A stretch of 34,418 bases of DNA from a virus. The stretch lies in IMG/VR virus record IMGVR_UViG_3300010151_000062, positions 1-34,418 of that record; one strand, written 5' to 3'. The notes below the pieces were generated by a model. It was not told the origin of the DNA. It saw nothing but the letters and a program-made list of their open reading frames with translations, and searched no databases. Shown here piece by piece: positions 1 through 6,968 of the stretch (position 1 is its first letter; each line of letters opens with the position of its first letter). The position numbers were made by a program, and so were the translations under genes.

Positions 1-741
1 CCGAATTAATTTTATACATTGCGAATGATTAAACTGCCCTGTAAATGGAATGACAACCGCGTCGTTTTCGCTATCTGCAACTCCGATACAGGTAATTGTA
101 TTTCGATATGTTTCGATATCGAATGCTGCTGCAATTGAACTTTCCATACGCTCTAGTTCATTTTGCATTTGCTTCACTATCGCATCTTTGTCGTCGCCCA
201 ATACTTTTTTAAGAGTCGCATAAGATATGATATTACGACGCGCTTTGGGAGGCATTCCATTATCAGCTACATGCCGCGCCCTTTGAGCGTCGTGTCTGCA
301 CAATACTTTCCAGGCGTAGTTGCGCATTACAGAATGTGGATGGATCATAGGAACGCATGGACATCCAAACTTTGTGTGCATTACTGAACCTCGCCACTTA
401 GTAATACCTGTTTCGCCTGTTAAATATCTAAGCGCATATTCGCCACACGCAATTATAACTTTAGGTTGAGCTTTAGTGATCAAAGCATCATTAGCTTTTT
501 GATACTTGTTAATGTCTGATACGGTCTCAAGTTTATTTCCAGATACACGCTCCCAATATACATTAGTTATGAGACAACTCTTACGAAGAATTCCTGCGCG
601 CGCAAGTATATCATCAAAAAGTAGCTCTCCAGACCACCCACAAAAAGGTCTGCCTTCTTTATCGTCATCGGTACCTGGAGACTCTCCAACAATTAAATAC
701 TTTGCGTCGGGCTTACCGTCAGGCTCCACTATATATGGCAT
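1..741 (-). CDS. Uracil-DNA glycosylase domain fused to a DnaQ-like 3'-5' exonuclease (probable N-terminus of family A DNA polymerase); runs off the left edge
   Basis: 247 codons are visible and open to the window edge. Residues ~1-165 look like family 4 uracil-DNA glycosylase: VGESPG near residue 19, then GRPFVGWSGELL, the strand LITNVYW, and IHPHS near residue 121, which matches the second active-site motif. A linker follows, then FDIETYRNTITCIGVADS near residue 207, the DxE Exo I motif of a polymerase proofreading domain. The N-terminal cysteine pair used for the iron-sulphur cluster in typical family 4 enzymes is absent. Bacillus phage SPO1 DNA polymerase has a comparable UDG-like N-terminus, so a polymerase is the best guess for the missing part, but no polymerase motif lies in the window. 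The ATG at 741 overlaps the end of the methyltransferase gene by 23 nt, suggesting translational coupling. The domain calls are firm. The polymerase identity is inferred. Confidence 0.82.
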   Translation of the reverse strand, partial: MPYIVEPDGKPDAKYLIVGESPGTDDDKEGRPFCGWSGELLFDDILARAGILRKSCLITNVYWERVSGNKLETVSDINKYQKANDALITKAQPKVIIACGEYALRYLTGETGITKWRGSVMHTKFGCPCVPMIHPHSVMRNYAWKVLCRHDAQRARHVADNGMPPKARRNIISYATLKKVLGDDKDAIVKQMQNELERMESSIAAAFDIETYRNTITCIGVADSENDAVVIPFTGQFNHSQCIKLIR

Positions 742-2062
742 CGAGTTTTTCCTTGCATTCTAATGCAATACGAGATTTAGTAATTTTAATTGCTTCTTCG
801 TTTATGTCGTTTAATAATACACGGCGATTTAAATTTATAGCATCGACTCCGGTGGATCCAGAGCCACAACAACAATCTACGACTATTTCGTTTTCCATGC
901 ACCCACGTTCAATAAAATACCCCATTGTGCCAGGAGGTTTCTGGCTGGGATACTTAGGATTAGTGGGACGCCGAAATCCGCGTATCACGTCGCTTCCTAA
1001 TGATTCAGGCCATACAGGAGAACCTTTACGAAGGTGTACTATATATTCATAAGTTTTGCCAAACGAAAGAGTAGGTTGCCTGGATGGAGTAACGTGTTCT
1101 CTATCCCATATAGCGGGGGGATACTCAAAGACAAAGCCATTCTGCTCTGCGATTTCTTCGATCCAGAATGTTTGATGCCATGCAGTAAAGATAAAGGCGT
1201 GAGTGTTGTCTTTGAGTATATTATATACACGAGGTATGAGTTCGCGCACAAATTCTTTCACTGCCGCAGGATCATCTTCCCATTGCTCTCCTAAAGATGA
1301 GTTACGTAAATCAGCGCTTTTAAACACATCCATGCCAAAAGGGATGTCAGTAAGGAATAAATCCACGCTTTTATTATTAATCCCATCAAGAAATTCAAGG
1401 GCGTTGCTACAATGTACGATGTCATCAAGTTTTCCTGAGAGTTTTTCTGATGCTCGTTTGCCAATTTCTGCTCGGATTTGTCTGATGCGATCTTGTTTGA
1501 ACTTGTTGACGATTGCATTTCTTGTCCATCCTTCATCTATGATTTGTTGCGCGAGTGCGGGATTTGTTTTCTGGTGATGTTCAAGGATTGTAGCACTTTT
1601 CATTGCATCAGAAACTGTGGCTTCACTTATGCCTAATTCTTTAGCTGTATCTGCTTGGGAATGCCCACCGCCGACGTGCTGTTTAGCTTTACCTTTTTGC
1701 GCTTGGCGGAGTCGAGTGTATTCTGCTATTGCAAGATCACGTTCTGCTGGAGTAAGATCAACGCGCTTAATGTTTTCTTCTAATTCGATTGCATGACGGT
1801 GGAAATCTGATTCAGGCTGAATACGTCGACATAGTACATCGCCATTATGACGCGCGTCAGAAACTAGTTTGCGTATAGCAGTTAAACGCCGCTCGCCAGC
1901 TATGAGTACATTTGCATTGTCAACAACAATAGGTTGAATCTGGCCTGTTTCTGCAATAGATTCTATAAGTTCTGCCAAAGCGTCGTCGTGCCGTATGCTG
2001 CGTTGCCGATCGTCGGGGATGATTATATGCTCTTGATTTACTGTTTCGGTTACTGAACTCAT
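719..2062 (-). CDS. ParB-like N-terminal domain fused to a DNA N6-adenine/N4-cytosine methyltransferase
   Basis: This 447-residue protein has three parts. Residues ~10-100 are a ParB/Spo0J-type domain with the signature AGERRLTAIRKL at 55-66. Residues ~103-165 hold a helix-turn-helix (SQADTAKELGISEATVSDA) like the ParB DNA-binding region. Residues ~212-440 are a SAM-dependent methyltransferase with catalytic motif DIPF at 239-242 (the DPPY position), YPSQKP at 371-376 and the SAM-binding motif DCCCGSGSTG at 396-405. Catalytic motif before SAM motif is the permuted order of the N4/N6 methylase family (PF01555). ParB-methyltransferase fusions recur in phages and probably target the enzyme to particular DNA or protect the phage genome from restriction. 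The ATG at 2062 has AAGGATC just upstream. A large terminator-like hairpin sits directly before the gene. The recognition sequence cannot be read from the protein. Confidence 0.9.
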   Translation of the reverse strand: MSSVTETVNQEHIIIPDDRQRSIRHDDALAELIESIAETGQIQPIVVDNANVLIAGERRLTAIRKLVSDARHNGDVLCRRIQPESDFHRHAIELEENIKRVDLTPAERDLAIAEYTRLRQAQKGKAKQHVGGGHSQADTAKELGISEATVSDAMKSATILEHHQKTNPALAQQIIDEGWTRNAIVNKFKQDRIRQIRAEIGKRASEKLSGKLDDIVHCSNALEFLDGINNKSVDLFLTDIPFGMDVFKSADLRNSSLGEQWEDDPAAVKEFVRELIPRVYNILKDNTHAFIFTAWHQTFWIEEIAEQNGFVFEYPPAIWDREHVTPSRQPTLSFGKTYEYIVHLRKGSPVWPESLGSDVIRGFRRPTNPKYPSQKPPGTMGYFIERGCMENEIVVDCCCGSGSTGVDAINLNRRVLLNDINEEAIKITKSRIALECKEKLDAIYSGA

Positions 2063-2082
2063 TATTGATCCTTATAAATAAA

Positions 2083-2176
2083 AAGGGGGAGAGCCAGCAC
2101 ACGCAGAATTATGCAAGGGCTTTCCTTGTATTCAATTCTTTGGGTGTTGCGTGACCTCCCGATGACTCTCCCCCTT
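2083..2176 (-). terminator. Nested RNA hairpin with U-tract, terminator- or attenuator-like, just upstream of the ParB-methyltransferase
   Basis: Positions 2083-2093 and 2166-2176 form an 11-bp perfect inverted repeat. Inside it are 2100-2104 with 2149-2153 (5 bp), 2105-2110 with 2134-2139 (6 bp) and 2114-2118 with 2124-2128 (5 bp), a multi-stem fold. On the leftward transcript the closing arm is followed by UUUUUAUUUAU and then, within about 10 nt, the ribosome binding site of the methyltransferase. It fits a Rho-independent terminator, possibly a conditional one because of the internal structure. It does not match a tRNA: there is no T-loop GTTCGA and no CCA end. Confidence 0.6.
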
Positions 2177-2184
2177 ATGATTAT

Positions 2185-2667
2185 TTAGCTTTGCTGCTGA
2201 AACTTAGAGATTTTGTTGTTTTCGCCTTTCTCTCCAGTGGTTTCATTAGTCCAGGAATTGACAGCGACCTCAGCAATAACAATCGAACCTATAGCTTCAT
2301 CCAAATCTTCAGACACGTCATTCTGGATGTCCCCGAGATTCAACTTCAATTTGCTCGATTCGTACTCTTCGCTGTCTGGATCCATTCCGTTCAACTCTTT
2401 GAGGCGGTCTTCGAAAAGAGCCATAACGCATGAACGAAAGAAAAATGTACCCCAACCGGCCCAGTGGAAAATCGTGCGGCCATTTAGAGTAGTATCATCA
2501 TTCTGGACAATCTTAAATATAAAATTGACTCCGGCAGTACCCTTGTTTTTAGATTCACGATAGTCCCACTTGTCGAGCTGTAGGTCATACGTTCCAGCAG
2601 GTACAGTATTGCTGAGATTCTTTTCCTCTGATTCCCAGCTTCCGAAGTCTAGCGTTGCTTCAGTCAT
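2185..2667 (-). CDS. DUF669-like single-stranded-DNA-binding/recombination-associated protein
   Basis: 160 residues. The start is taken as the ATG at 2667 with GGAG 8 nt upstream, rather than the TTG two codons earlier. The opening (DFGSWESEEKN, then VPAGTYDLQLDKWDYRESK) and the core (GVNFIFKIVQNDDTTLNGRTIFHW) resemble the DUF669 family, small phage proteins with a predicted OB-like fold usually encoded beside Sak4-type ATPases or annealases. A Sak4-like ATPase and a Cas4-like nuclease lie just upstream in the same operon, which supports a role in single-strand binding during phage recombination or replication. The C-terminus (SKFQQQS) is not the acidic DDDIPF-type tail of bacterial SSB. The family call rests on pattern and context and is moderately sure. 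Confidence 0.62.
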   Translation of the reverse strand: MTEATLDFGSWESEEKNLSNTVPAGTYDLQLDKWDYRESKNKGTAGVNFIFKIVQNDDTTLNGRTIFHWAGWGTFFFRSCVMALFEDRLKELNGMDPDSEEYESSKLKLNLGDIQNDVSEDLDEAIGSIVIAEVAVNSWTNETTGEKGENNKISKFQQQS

Positions 2668-2712
2668 GTTCAATTCTCCGTGTTAGAGTTAGGTTAAATT
2701 CGTGACCCGAAG

Positions 2713-2952
2713 TTATTGGTCTGTATCATCCTCACTTTCTTCAGACCGCAATCCTAAGTCAATAATCTTAGCAAAAATTGACTGTGCCACAGTGGGATCG
2801 GTATTGTGGCGGAGTTTTCTGTCAATGTCATTGTGCAAAAGAGAAACCAATAAATCTATCTCTTCTTGCGTAATAACAAGCGAAAATGCATCAGTGGAAT
2901 CTCGTGATAGCTCTCCACTTTTCAAAAGATTAAATTCATCTTTACTTGACAT
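2713..2952 (-). CDS. Hypothetical protein, 79 residues
   Basis: A small acidic protein without recognised motifs (ALVITQEEIDLLVSLLHNDIDRKLRHN forms a likely helical core). It starts at an ATG preceded by AGGA at a normal distance and sits between the SSB-like gene and a tiny Cys-rich gene, all leftward, so it is probably part of the same transcript. The C-terminus is rich in Glu and Asp (EESEDDTDQ). I do not recognise a family. Confidence 0.65.
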   Translation of the reverse strand: MSSKDEFNLLKSGELSRDSTDAFSLVITQEEIDLLVSLLHNDIDRKLRHNTDPTVAQSIFAKIIDLGLRSEESEDDTDQ

Positions 2953-2962
2953 CTTAATTTTC

Positions 2963-3073
2963 CTATTCGTCCTCGCATGTGCATTCGTCTACGTCTTCTT
3001 CGCATTCATCACATAGCTCAACTGGATCATCCCACCACGGTGGGTATGACAGTTTCCACGCATCGTAATTCAT
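2963..3073 (-). CDS. Small acidic Cys-rich protein, 36 residues
   Basis: This short gene fills the gap between the ATPase and the 79-residue protein. It starts ATG after AAAGGAC with good spacing. It begins MNYDAWKLSYPPWWDD and ends with an acidic segment carrying CDEC and CTC (Cys 21, 24, 31, 33), which could bind a metal. Short proteins opening with MNY-x-x-WKL and ending in an acidic stretch are common between phage DNA-metabolism genes. Their function is unknown to me. The tight packing on both sides (10 nt and 3 nt gaps) supports a real gene. Confidence 0.6.
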   Translation of the reverse strand: MNYDAWKLSYPPWWDDPVELCDECEEDVDECTCEDE

Positions 3074-3076
3074 GGG

Positions 3077-3802
3077 TTAGTCCTTTATCAGCAAGTTGAA
3101 GTCTTGTGGAATTTCTGTATCTAAACCTTGTGTGCGAGTGCGTGCGATATATAATCCGTTAGGAACTGTTTCCCAGATATACTCCCGCTTCTCGCCTCGG
3201 CCTTTCACCTTGGCGTGGAGCACATTGTCGAAGTAGCCAGGAATCTTAGAAGCTAACTGTCCTGTCAGTGCAGGAGTGACTTTAGTGATTCCAGTCACAT
3301 CGTTAGTGTGGTTAGCTTCGTGACAAATCACTACGATGTGTTTGTTGAGTTCGCTTAGAGCTTCAACAAATTTAATACAGAAGCGCATCGCCATGCCATA
3401 GTCTGGCTGTGTAGGTGCGCTGTCTAACGCTTTGTTGTTCTTGTGCATTACGTAATCCATTATATTTTGATACAATTCTGTGAATGAATCAACTATAACA
3501 GTTTTTATTGCATCGTCATTATGGATTTCGTTAAGCCTGTCTTTGACTTGTTCGTATGCTGCAGGAGCTTCTTTTCTGCCTGCCTTTGCAAATCGGTCTG
3601 GAATAAAGCCGAGGAGTTCTCCTTTATCGAAGCCTCCTAATACAGATGTAGCCCCTCGATCTAAGTCTATGAGTAATGCAGGGAGAGCAGATTTAGGCAA
3701 CGATCTAAGGCTGAAGGTCTTTCCCATACCTGGCTCACCGTAAAGTAAACTCTTTACTGGGCCAGGACTTGCAGTATCTGCACCGTCAAATTCTATAGGC
3801 AT
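3077..3802 (-). CDS. Sak4-like/AAA_24 phage ATPase of the recombination module
   Basis: 241 residues with Walker A GEPGMGKT at 22-29, an LLIDLDRG strand near 43-50 and Walker B VIVDSFTEL at 102-110. The layout matches the AAA_24 group of phage RecA-like single-domain ATPases, including Sak4 annealing proteins, which load on single-stranded DNA and promote strand annealing in phage recombination. Its neighbours, an SSB-like DUF669 protein and a Cas4-like nuclease, are the usual partners. The ATG at 3802 follows GGGAG, and that ribosome binding site lies inside the last codons of the upstream gene, so the two are translationally coupled. Whether it anneals strands or acts as a replication accessory ATPase cannot be read from sequence. 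Confidence 0.8.
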   Translation of the reverse strand: MPIEFDGADTASPGPVKSLLYGEPGMGKTFSLRSLPKSALPALLIDLDRGATSVLGGFDKGELLGFIPDRFAKAGRKEAPAAYEQVKDRLNEIHNDDAIKTVIVDSFTELYQNIMDYVMHKNNKALDSAPTQPDYGMAMRFCIKFVEALSELNKHIVVICHEANHTNDVTGITKVTPALTGQLASKIPGYFDNVLHAKVKGRGEKREYIWETVPNGLYIARTRTQGLDTEIPQDFNLLIKD

Positions 3803-4009
3803 TTATTTGGCTCCCATTCCACATGCTTTATAAAACATGTCCGAGTTAAAGTTTGCGTTATTATTGTTTAGCGCCTCCGCCACAGTTGTTACTATTTCTT
3901 CCCACAATTCATGCTGGTCATTACTGTCTGTAATCCAGTCAGTTATTTCTGTGGAAGGCTTTGATTCGCGGAATGCTTCTGCTATGATCTTGTAATGTTT
4001 GCGTGTCAT
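3803..4009 (-). CDS. Hypothetical phage protein, 68 residues
   Basis: It begins MTRKHYKIIAEAFRES and ends MFYKACGMGAK. This pattern (MTRKHF-x-x-IAEAxRE ... F-x-x-ACG) recurs in small proteins of many phages, with no known function. Start and stop overlap both neighbours (TAATG with the nuclease gene upstream; the stop abuts the ATPase start), placing it firmly inside the recombination operon. A largely helical, soluble protein is expected. Confidence 0.7.
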   Translation of the reverse strand: MTRKHYKIIAEAFRESKPSTEITDWITDSNDQHELWEEIVTTVAEALNNNNANFNSDMFYKACGMGAK

Positions 4010-4893
4010 TATCTATCACTCGTATCCCAAAATTCGGTAGTGTAAAGTGAGGATTGCATGCCACGGCGCAAGGATTTCTTGGCGTCGCATAATTCAAAAT
4101 ACGGACACAGCCTATTCCAGTTAGTGCATGACTCCTTTCCGAACTGTGGCCAGGTGTTTGTGTGTTTGCACATCAACATCATCTGAATGGTTTGAAGTAT
4201 ACCTTCGCGCCATTCTTCTAAATCGTCTTCATTACAATTAATTTCACTGCGAAAGAAATCATTGTTTTTAGGCTTGATAAGTAATACGTCGACAATGATC
4301 TGTGTGCAGGAAGCAAATGCAGGATTAATTTGTCTTGCCGCCCAGACATACCCTTTGAATTGTTGAGATTGAGCATATGCAGGAATGAGATAAGTGCTTT
4401 CCCAACTAGAAGTTTTGTGATCCATTAAAAACACTTGGTCATTGCGCATTAGGACTTTGTCGATAAGTCCGCCATAATAAACTTCGTATTCTGCATTATC
4501 AGGGCCACGTACTTTCCCTATGTTGACTTCAAACTTAACTTCTGATACACTCAAATCGTAACGATCATTCTCTCGGTACCACCGTTCCCAATAATCTTCG
4601 ATAATACTAATGCCACGGCCTGGCGTACGTTTAACATCCTCAGGAACTGGCTGATAGGCTTCGAGGAAGCGAACACAAGCTAATTCTAAATCTTGCTCGT
4701 TGAAAAGTGTATCCATCGCTCGATGAATTGCAATCCCAAATAATAGCTCAGGAGCTAAAGATTTAGAAGATGATTCTGGAATTAAGCCAGAATCAATGCG
4801 ATTAAAGTATTTCCTGGGGCATTCCCGAAAAAGACTTAATGAATAGTTATCGAGCTTGATGATTTTATTTTTGGTATCTATGCCTGTTTGCAT
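4009..4893 (-). CDS. Cas4/RecB-like PD-(D/E)XK exonuclease with Fe-S cysteines
   Basis: 294 residues. N-terminal SLFRECPRKYF carries Cys25, followed by GIAIHRAM (His57), GGLIDKVL (Asp145), MDHKTSS (Asp158, Lys160), then the QSQQFKGY helix near 176-182. The C-terminus has Cys256, Cys263 and Cys269 in CTNWNRLCPYFELC. Together these form the PDDEXK_1 nuclease core plus the four-cysteine iron-sulphur site seen in Cas4 and AddB. Such enzymes resect DNA ends and, in phages, usually pair with an annealing ATPase and an SSB, which follow here. A CRISPR role is unlikely because there is no array or other cas gene. The start has only a weak AAGAAAG ribosome binding site. Confidence 0.87.
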   Translation of the reverse strand: MQTGIDTKNKIIKLDNYSLSLFRECPRKYFNRIDSGLIPESSSKSLAPELLFGIAIHRAMDTLFNEQDLELACVRFLEAYQPVPEDVKRTPGRGISIIEDYWERWYRENDRYDLSVSEVKFEVNIGKVRGPDNAEYEVYYGGLIDKVLMRNDQVFLMDHKTSSWESTYLIPAYAQSQQFKGYVWAARQINPAFASCTQIIVDVLLIKPKNNDFFRSEINCNEDDLEEWREGILQTIQMMLMCKHTNTWPQFGKESCTNWNRLCPYFELCDAKKSLRRGMQSSLYTTEFWDTSDR

Positions 4894-4928
4894 TATTTTA
4901 CTTTCTTATTTATAAGATAAGCAAGCGT

Positions 4929-4950
4929 CATAATTATTGCGACAATTATG
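4929..4950. other. Hairpin in the gap between the cytosine methyltransferase and nuclease genes
   Basis: CATAATT at 4929-4935 pairs with AATTATG at 4944-4950 around an 8-nt loop. It lies in the 72-nt gap 4894-4965 between two leftward genes and has no U-tract after it on the leftward transcript, so RNA processing or stability is a better guess than termination. The rest of the gap holds only a weak ribosome binding site. Confidence 0.35.
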
Positions 4951-4965
4951 GCAAAGTGTAACCCA

Positions 4966-5919
4966 TTAAAGATTGAGTAATGCATTCATCTTATCCTGAA
5001 ATTCTTTGGTAGTAGGAATTACAGCTTTGGCTGCTTTCTTGCGTCTGGTTGCTTGAGCTTGTTTACGGTCACTGACAATAAGCCGTTCGTTTTCTGCGTC
5101 ACTCAAAGCTTGCTCGAGCTCTTCATCAGTCATAGACTCAATCGGAATTATGAGAGATGCGTCAACATCAACTATTTCTGCATCAGTTACTTTAACTGTC
5201 CCTCCGCCAGGACTGGAACCTGTTGGACGAAGTTTATAGTATAACTCTTCATCTAACTCCCAATCGCCTATTACTTCACGGATTTCTTTGTTGAAATTAA
5301 CAAAAACACGATTTTCTAAATACTTCGGATCTACTTCTGTATCCATTATATTACTCCATTGAGATGCCATCGCGTTGGCAATCCCTTGATAGGTTCGACT
5401 ACGTTCTTTGGCTCTGTCAGTATTTGGACCCATTGAAAGTATTTTTTCTTCTCTTCCTTCTACAATATTAGTCGGTACTAATTCAGGCAAATTTTTAAGC
5501 CATAGACAAGTAGCTTTGACTTCTCCATGACCAAACATCCAAGGCTGAATAATTTGGTCGGGCTTTCTCCATTTAGAAGACATAATACTAACTGGGTTCT
5601 CTATGCAGATATGTTTTATTGGAGCATTCGCAAAAGACATAAAAAATTTTACGGCATAAGCCTGGTCACTGTCACGGTTGCCTGAAAATGAATCCTTTTC
5701 GTCAAACCACCGAGCACCAGATACTGCTAAATGCGTGCAAGGAGGAAACGCAATTAATAAATCATAAGAAGCAGTAACTTGATCTATTGCATTACTGATG
5801 ATATGATATTCAGATGGGATTTCAGAGTCAATTAAATCAACACTATACGCATCATGCCCGAGATTTCTAAATGCTTCTCGAACTAATCCACTGGATTCAC
5901 ATGCAACTAATATTTTCAT
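4966..5919 (-). CDS. C5-cytosine DNA methyltransferase-like protein with a C-terminal extension
   Basis: 317 residues. Residues 1-30 form a SAM-site strand-helix (ILVACESSGLVREAF, then AYSVDLID). FPPCTHLAVSGA at 58-69 places Cys61 as the catalytic nucleophile (PPC in motif IV), and CIENPVSIMSS at 105-115 matches motif VI (ENV-like). ATCLWLKNLPEL near 135-146 is typical of the short phage branch of this family. Target recognition is compact. From ~200 on is a non-catalytic tail rich in acidic and then basic residues, ending QDKMNALLNL, a decapeptide also found at the end of the protein at 7192-7641. AAGG precedes the start at a normal distance, and a 13-bp hairpin with a U-tract sits just upstream. 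Methyltransferase activity is inferred. Confidence 0.75.
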   Translation of the reverse strand: MKILVACESSGLVREAFRNLGHDAYSVDLIDSEIPSEYHIISNAIDQVTASYDLLIAFPPCTHLAVSGARWFDEKDSFSGNRDSDQAYAVKFFMSFANAPIKHICIENPVSIMSSKWRKPDQIIQPWMFGHGEVKATCLWLKNLPELVPTNIVEGREEKILSMGPNTDRAKERSRTYQGIANAMASQWSNIMDTEVDPKYLENRVFVNFNKEIREVIGDWELDEELYYKLRPTGSSPGGGTVKVTDAEIVDVDASLIIPIESMTDEELEQALSDAENERLIVSDRKQAQATRRKKAAKAVIPTTKEFQDKMNALLNL

Positions 5920-5940
5920 TTCTATGCCTTATTAAAAAGT

Positions 5941-5978
5941 GTAGAGGGTAGCAAACGCGGGGGAATGCTACCCTCTAC
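5941..5978 (-). terminator. 13-bp perfect hairpin with U-tract, just upstream of the cytosine methyltransferase
   Basis: Positions 5941-5953 (GTAGAGGGTAGCA) and 5966-5978 are exact inverted repeats around a 12-nt G-rich loop. On the leftward strand the stem is followed by ACUUUUUAAU and then AAGGC and the start codon at 5919. This is a good Rho-independent terminator shape placed inside an operon, so it may act as a partial terminator or attenuator, or as an RNA end protector. Confidence 0.65.
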
Positions 5979-5982
5979 TGCA

Positions 5983-6201
5983 CTAACGCGCGGGAGCCAG
6001 GACGCGGTCAGTGCGGGTTAACTTAACTTTTGGGTTAAGGTTACGTTTTTTAACTCCCTTTACTTTATATATATGGCTCTCTTTAGTATTGTGCGTCGTT
6101 TCGCAAGTATAGTCTTTCCAATGAGACATTATAACTATATCTTGCTCTCGTAGTGGTGGAAAGAATGTTGATTCAATGTATAGCATAAAAGGATAATCCA
6201 T
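5983..6201 (-). CDS. Hypothetical protein, 72 residues
   Basis: The frame is open from 6273, but the first part overlaps the next gene out of frame, so the ATG at 6201 (MDYPFMLYIESTFFPPL) is preferred. It gives 72 residues with a very basic C-terminal half (KVKGVKKRNLNPKVKLTRTDRV), suggestive of nucleic acid binding. No clear ribosome binding site is visible. Instead a 17-bp palindrome (6206-6222) lies directly before the start, and the upstream stop is 20 nt away. No family recognised. Confidence 0.5.
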   Translation of the reverse strand: MDYPFMLYIESTFFPPLREQDIVIMSHWKDYTCETTHNTKESHIYKVKGVKKRNLNPKVKLTRTDRVLAPAR

Positions 6202-6205
6202 GATA

Positions 6206-6222
6206 AATTCGGTAACCGAATT
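6206..6222. repeat. 17-bp perfect palindrome in the gap before the 72-residue gene
   Basis: AATTCGGT and ACCGAATT flank a single central base. The palindrome covers the place where a ribosome binding site would be expected for the leftward gene starting at 6201. It could be an operator, or an RNA hairpin that limits initiation or couples it to translation of the upstream gene. Confidence 0.5.
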
Positions 6223-6520
6223 AATGGGCAGGCTCTTCGGATAGCTCTGTGTCGAGCGAATCGCTGATAGCAAAAACTTCGTCCCATTCAGAATCTGTTA
6301 TTCCCGTTTGAATGAACTCACGCTCACTTGCCGAAAGCCCTGGGAATAAATCTTGAATAAGTCCTTCACGTTGAATCCATGTTTGAAATCTTACAGCAAA
6401 GTCTATGAAATTCAAATCCTCGAATATACGACAGTGCATTTCGCCACTGTGCATGGAACGCCGTGAAAATGCTACTCCATCTTTATGGCGGGCTATAGAG
6501 AACTCTCCTATACTCCTCAT
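6221..6520 (-). CDS. Hypothetical phage protein, 99 residues
   Basis: The start is taken at the ATG at 6520 (MRSIGEFSIARHKDG), with GGAG 6 nt upstream, not the TTG four codons before. Its ATG overlaps the stop of the upstream gene as ATGA. The C-terminal half, WIQREGLIQDLFPGLSASEREFIQTGITDSEWDEVF, matches a pattern frequent in small phage proteins (IQDxxPxLSxxxREFIxTGITxxEW), whose function is unknown to me. Probably a small soluble helical protein of the early region. Confidence 0.7.
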   Translation of the reverse strand: MRSIGEFSIARHKDGVAFSRRSMHSGEMHCRIFEDLNFIDFAVRFQTWIQREGLIQDLFPGLSASEREFIQTGITDSEWDEVFAISDSLDTELSEEPAH

Positions 6521-6747
6521 TCGGCACTCCAATCTTTATTGTCTGGATCTTCGCTGTATAAATCAAGATCATACTTATCACAAAATGCTTCGATTTCATG
6601 GAGCATAGCACTGATGGTTCCTGCAGTTTTGCTCGAAATCTCCCGTACAGCTGTGCCCACTGGTGTTGGGTGGTCTTCGTCGCGAGTAATCGAAAAGCGC
6701 TGCCCATCAGCAAGCTCTCCACTAATATAAATCTTCATTACTTTCAC
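6517..6747 (-). CDS. Hypothetical protein, 76 residues
   Basis: It starts at GTG 6747, which overlaps the preceding stop as GTGA and has GGGAGA upstream. An alternative ATG three codons in (6738) lacks a good site. The protein (KIYISGELADGQRFSITRDEDHP...) looks like a small alpha/beta protein ending in an acidic tail. It is part of a string of overlapping small leftward genes from 7180 to 6221. No family recognised. Confidence 0.62.
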   Translation of the reverse strand: MKVMKIYISGELADGQRFSITRDEDHPTPVGTAVREISSKTAGTISAMLHEIEAFCDKYDLDLYSEDPDNKDWSAE

Positions 6748-6968
6748 TGTGCATTCTCCCAGGTTTTAAGGCATGTATTGAAATGCGCGTCGTGTGCTTT
6801 CTTTTGATTTAAAATTTGAGTCAGAATGCCATTGATTAAAGCATTCTCATATAGCGAATTGTCGAGATAGTCTCCACAGTTAGTCATCTCTTTGAGAGTA
6901 TCCCAATCAACATCGTCCAGCGAAATTGTAACTTCGTGCGTGGGAATGAAATGTGTAGGGATATTCAT
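6744..6968 (-). CDS. Hypothetical protein, 74 residues
   Basis: ATG 6968 overlaps the preceding stop as TAATG and has GAGGGGG immediately upstream, one of the strongest ribosome binding sites in the left arm. The sequence (VTISLDDVDWDTLKEMTNCGDYLDNSLYENALINGIL) suggests a mainly helical protein. No motif recognised. Confidence 0.65.
   Translation of the reverse strand: MNIPTHFIPTHEVTISLDDVDWDTLKEMTNCGDYLDNSLYENALINGILTQILNQKKAHDAHFNTCLKTWENAQ

Noticed and set aside
702-1577. Rightward open frames at 702-1052, 1034-1294 and 1203-1577
   Set aside because: They are antisense to the ParB-methyltransferase gene, whose motifs are intact.
2083-2176. tRNA gene
   Set aside because: 94 nt with a long closing stem, but no T-loop, D-loop or anticodon-arm pattern. 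The U-tract after the stem fits a terminator-like element.
5983-6273. Longer 96-residue form of the 72-residue protein
   Set aside because: The extra N-terminus overlaps the end of the next gene out of frame and has no ribosome binding site; the ATG at 6201 is more likely.
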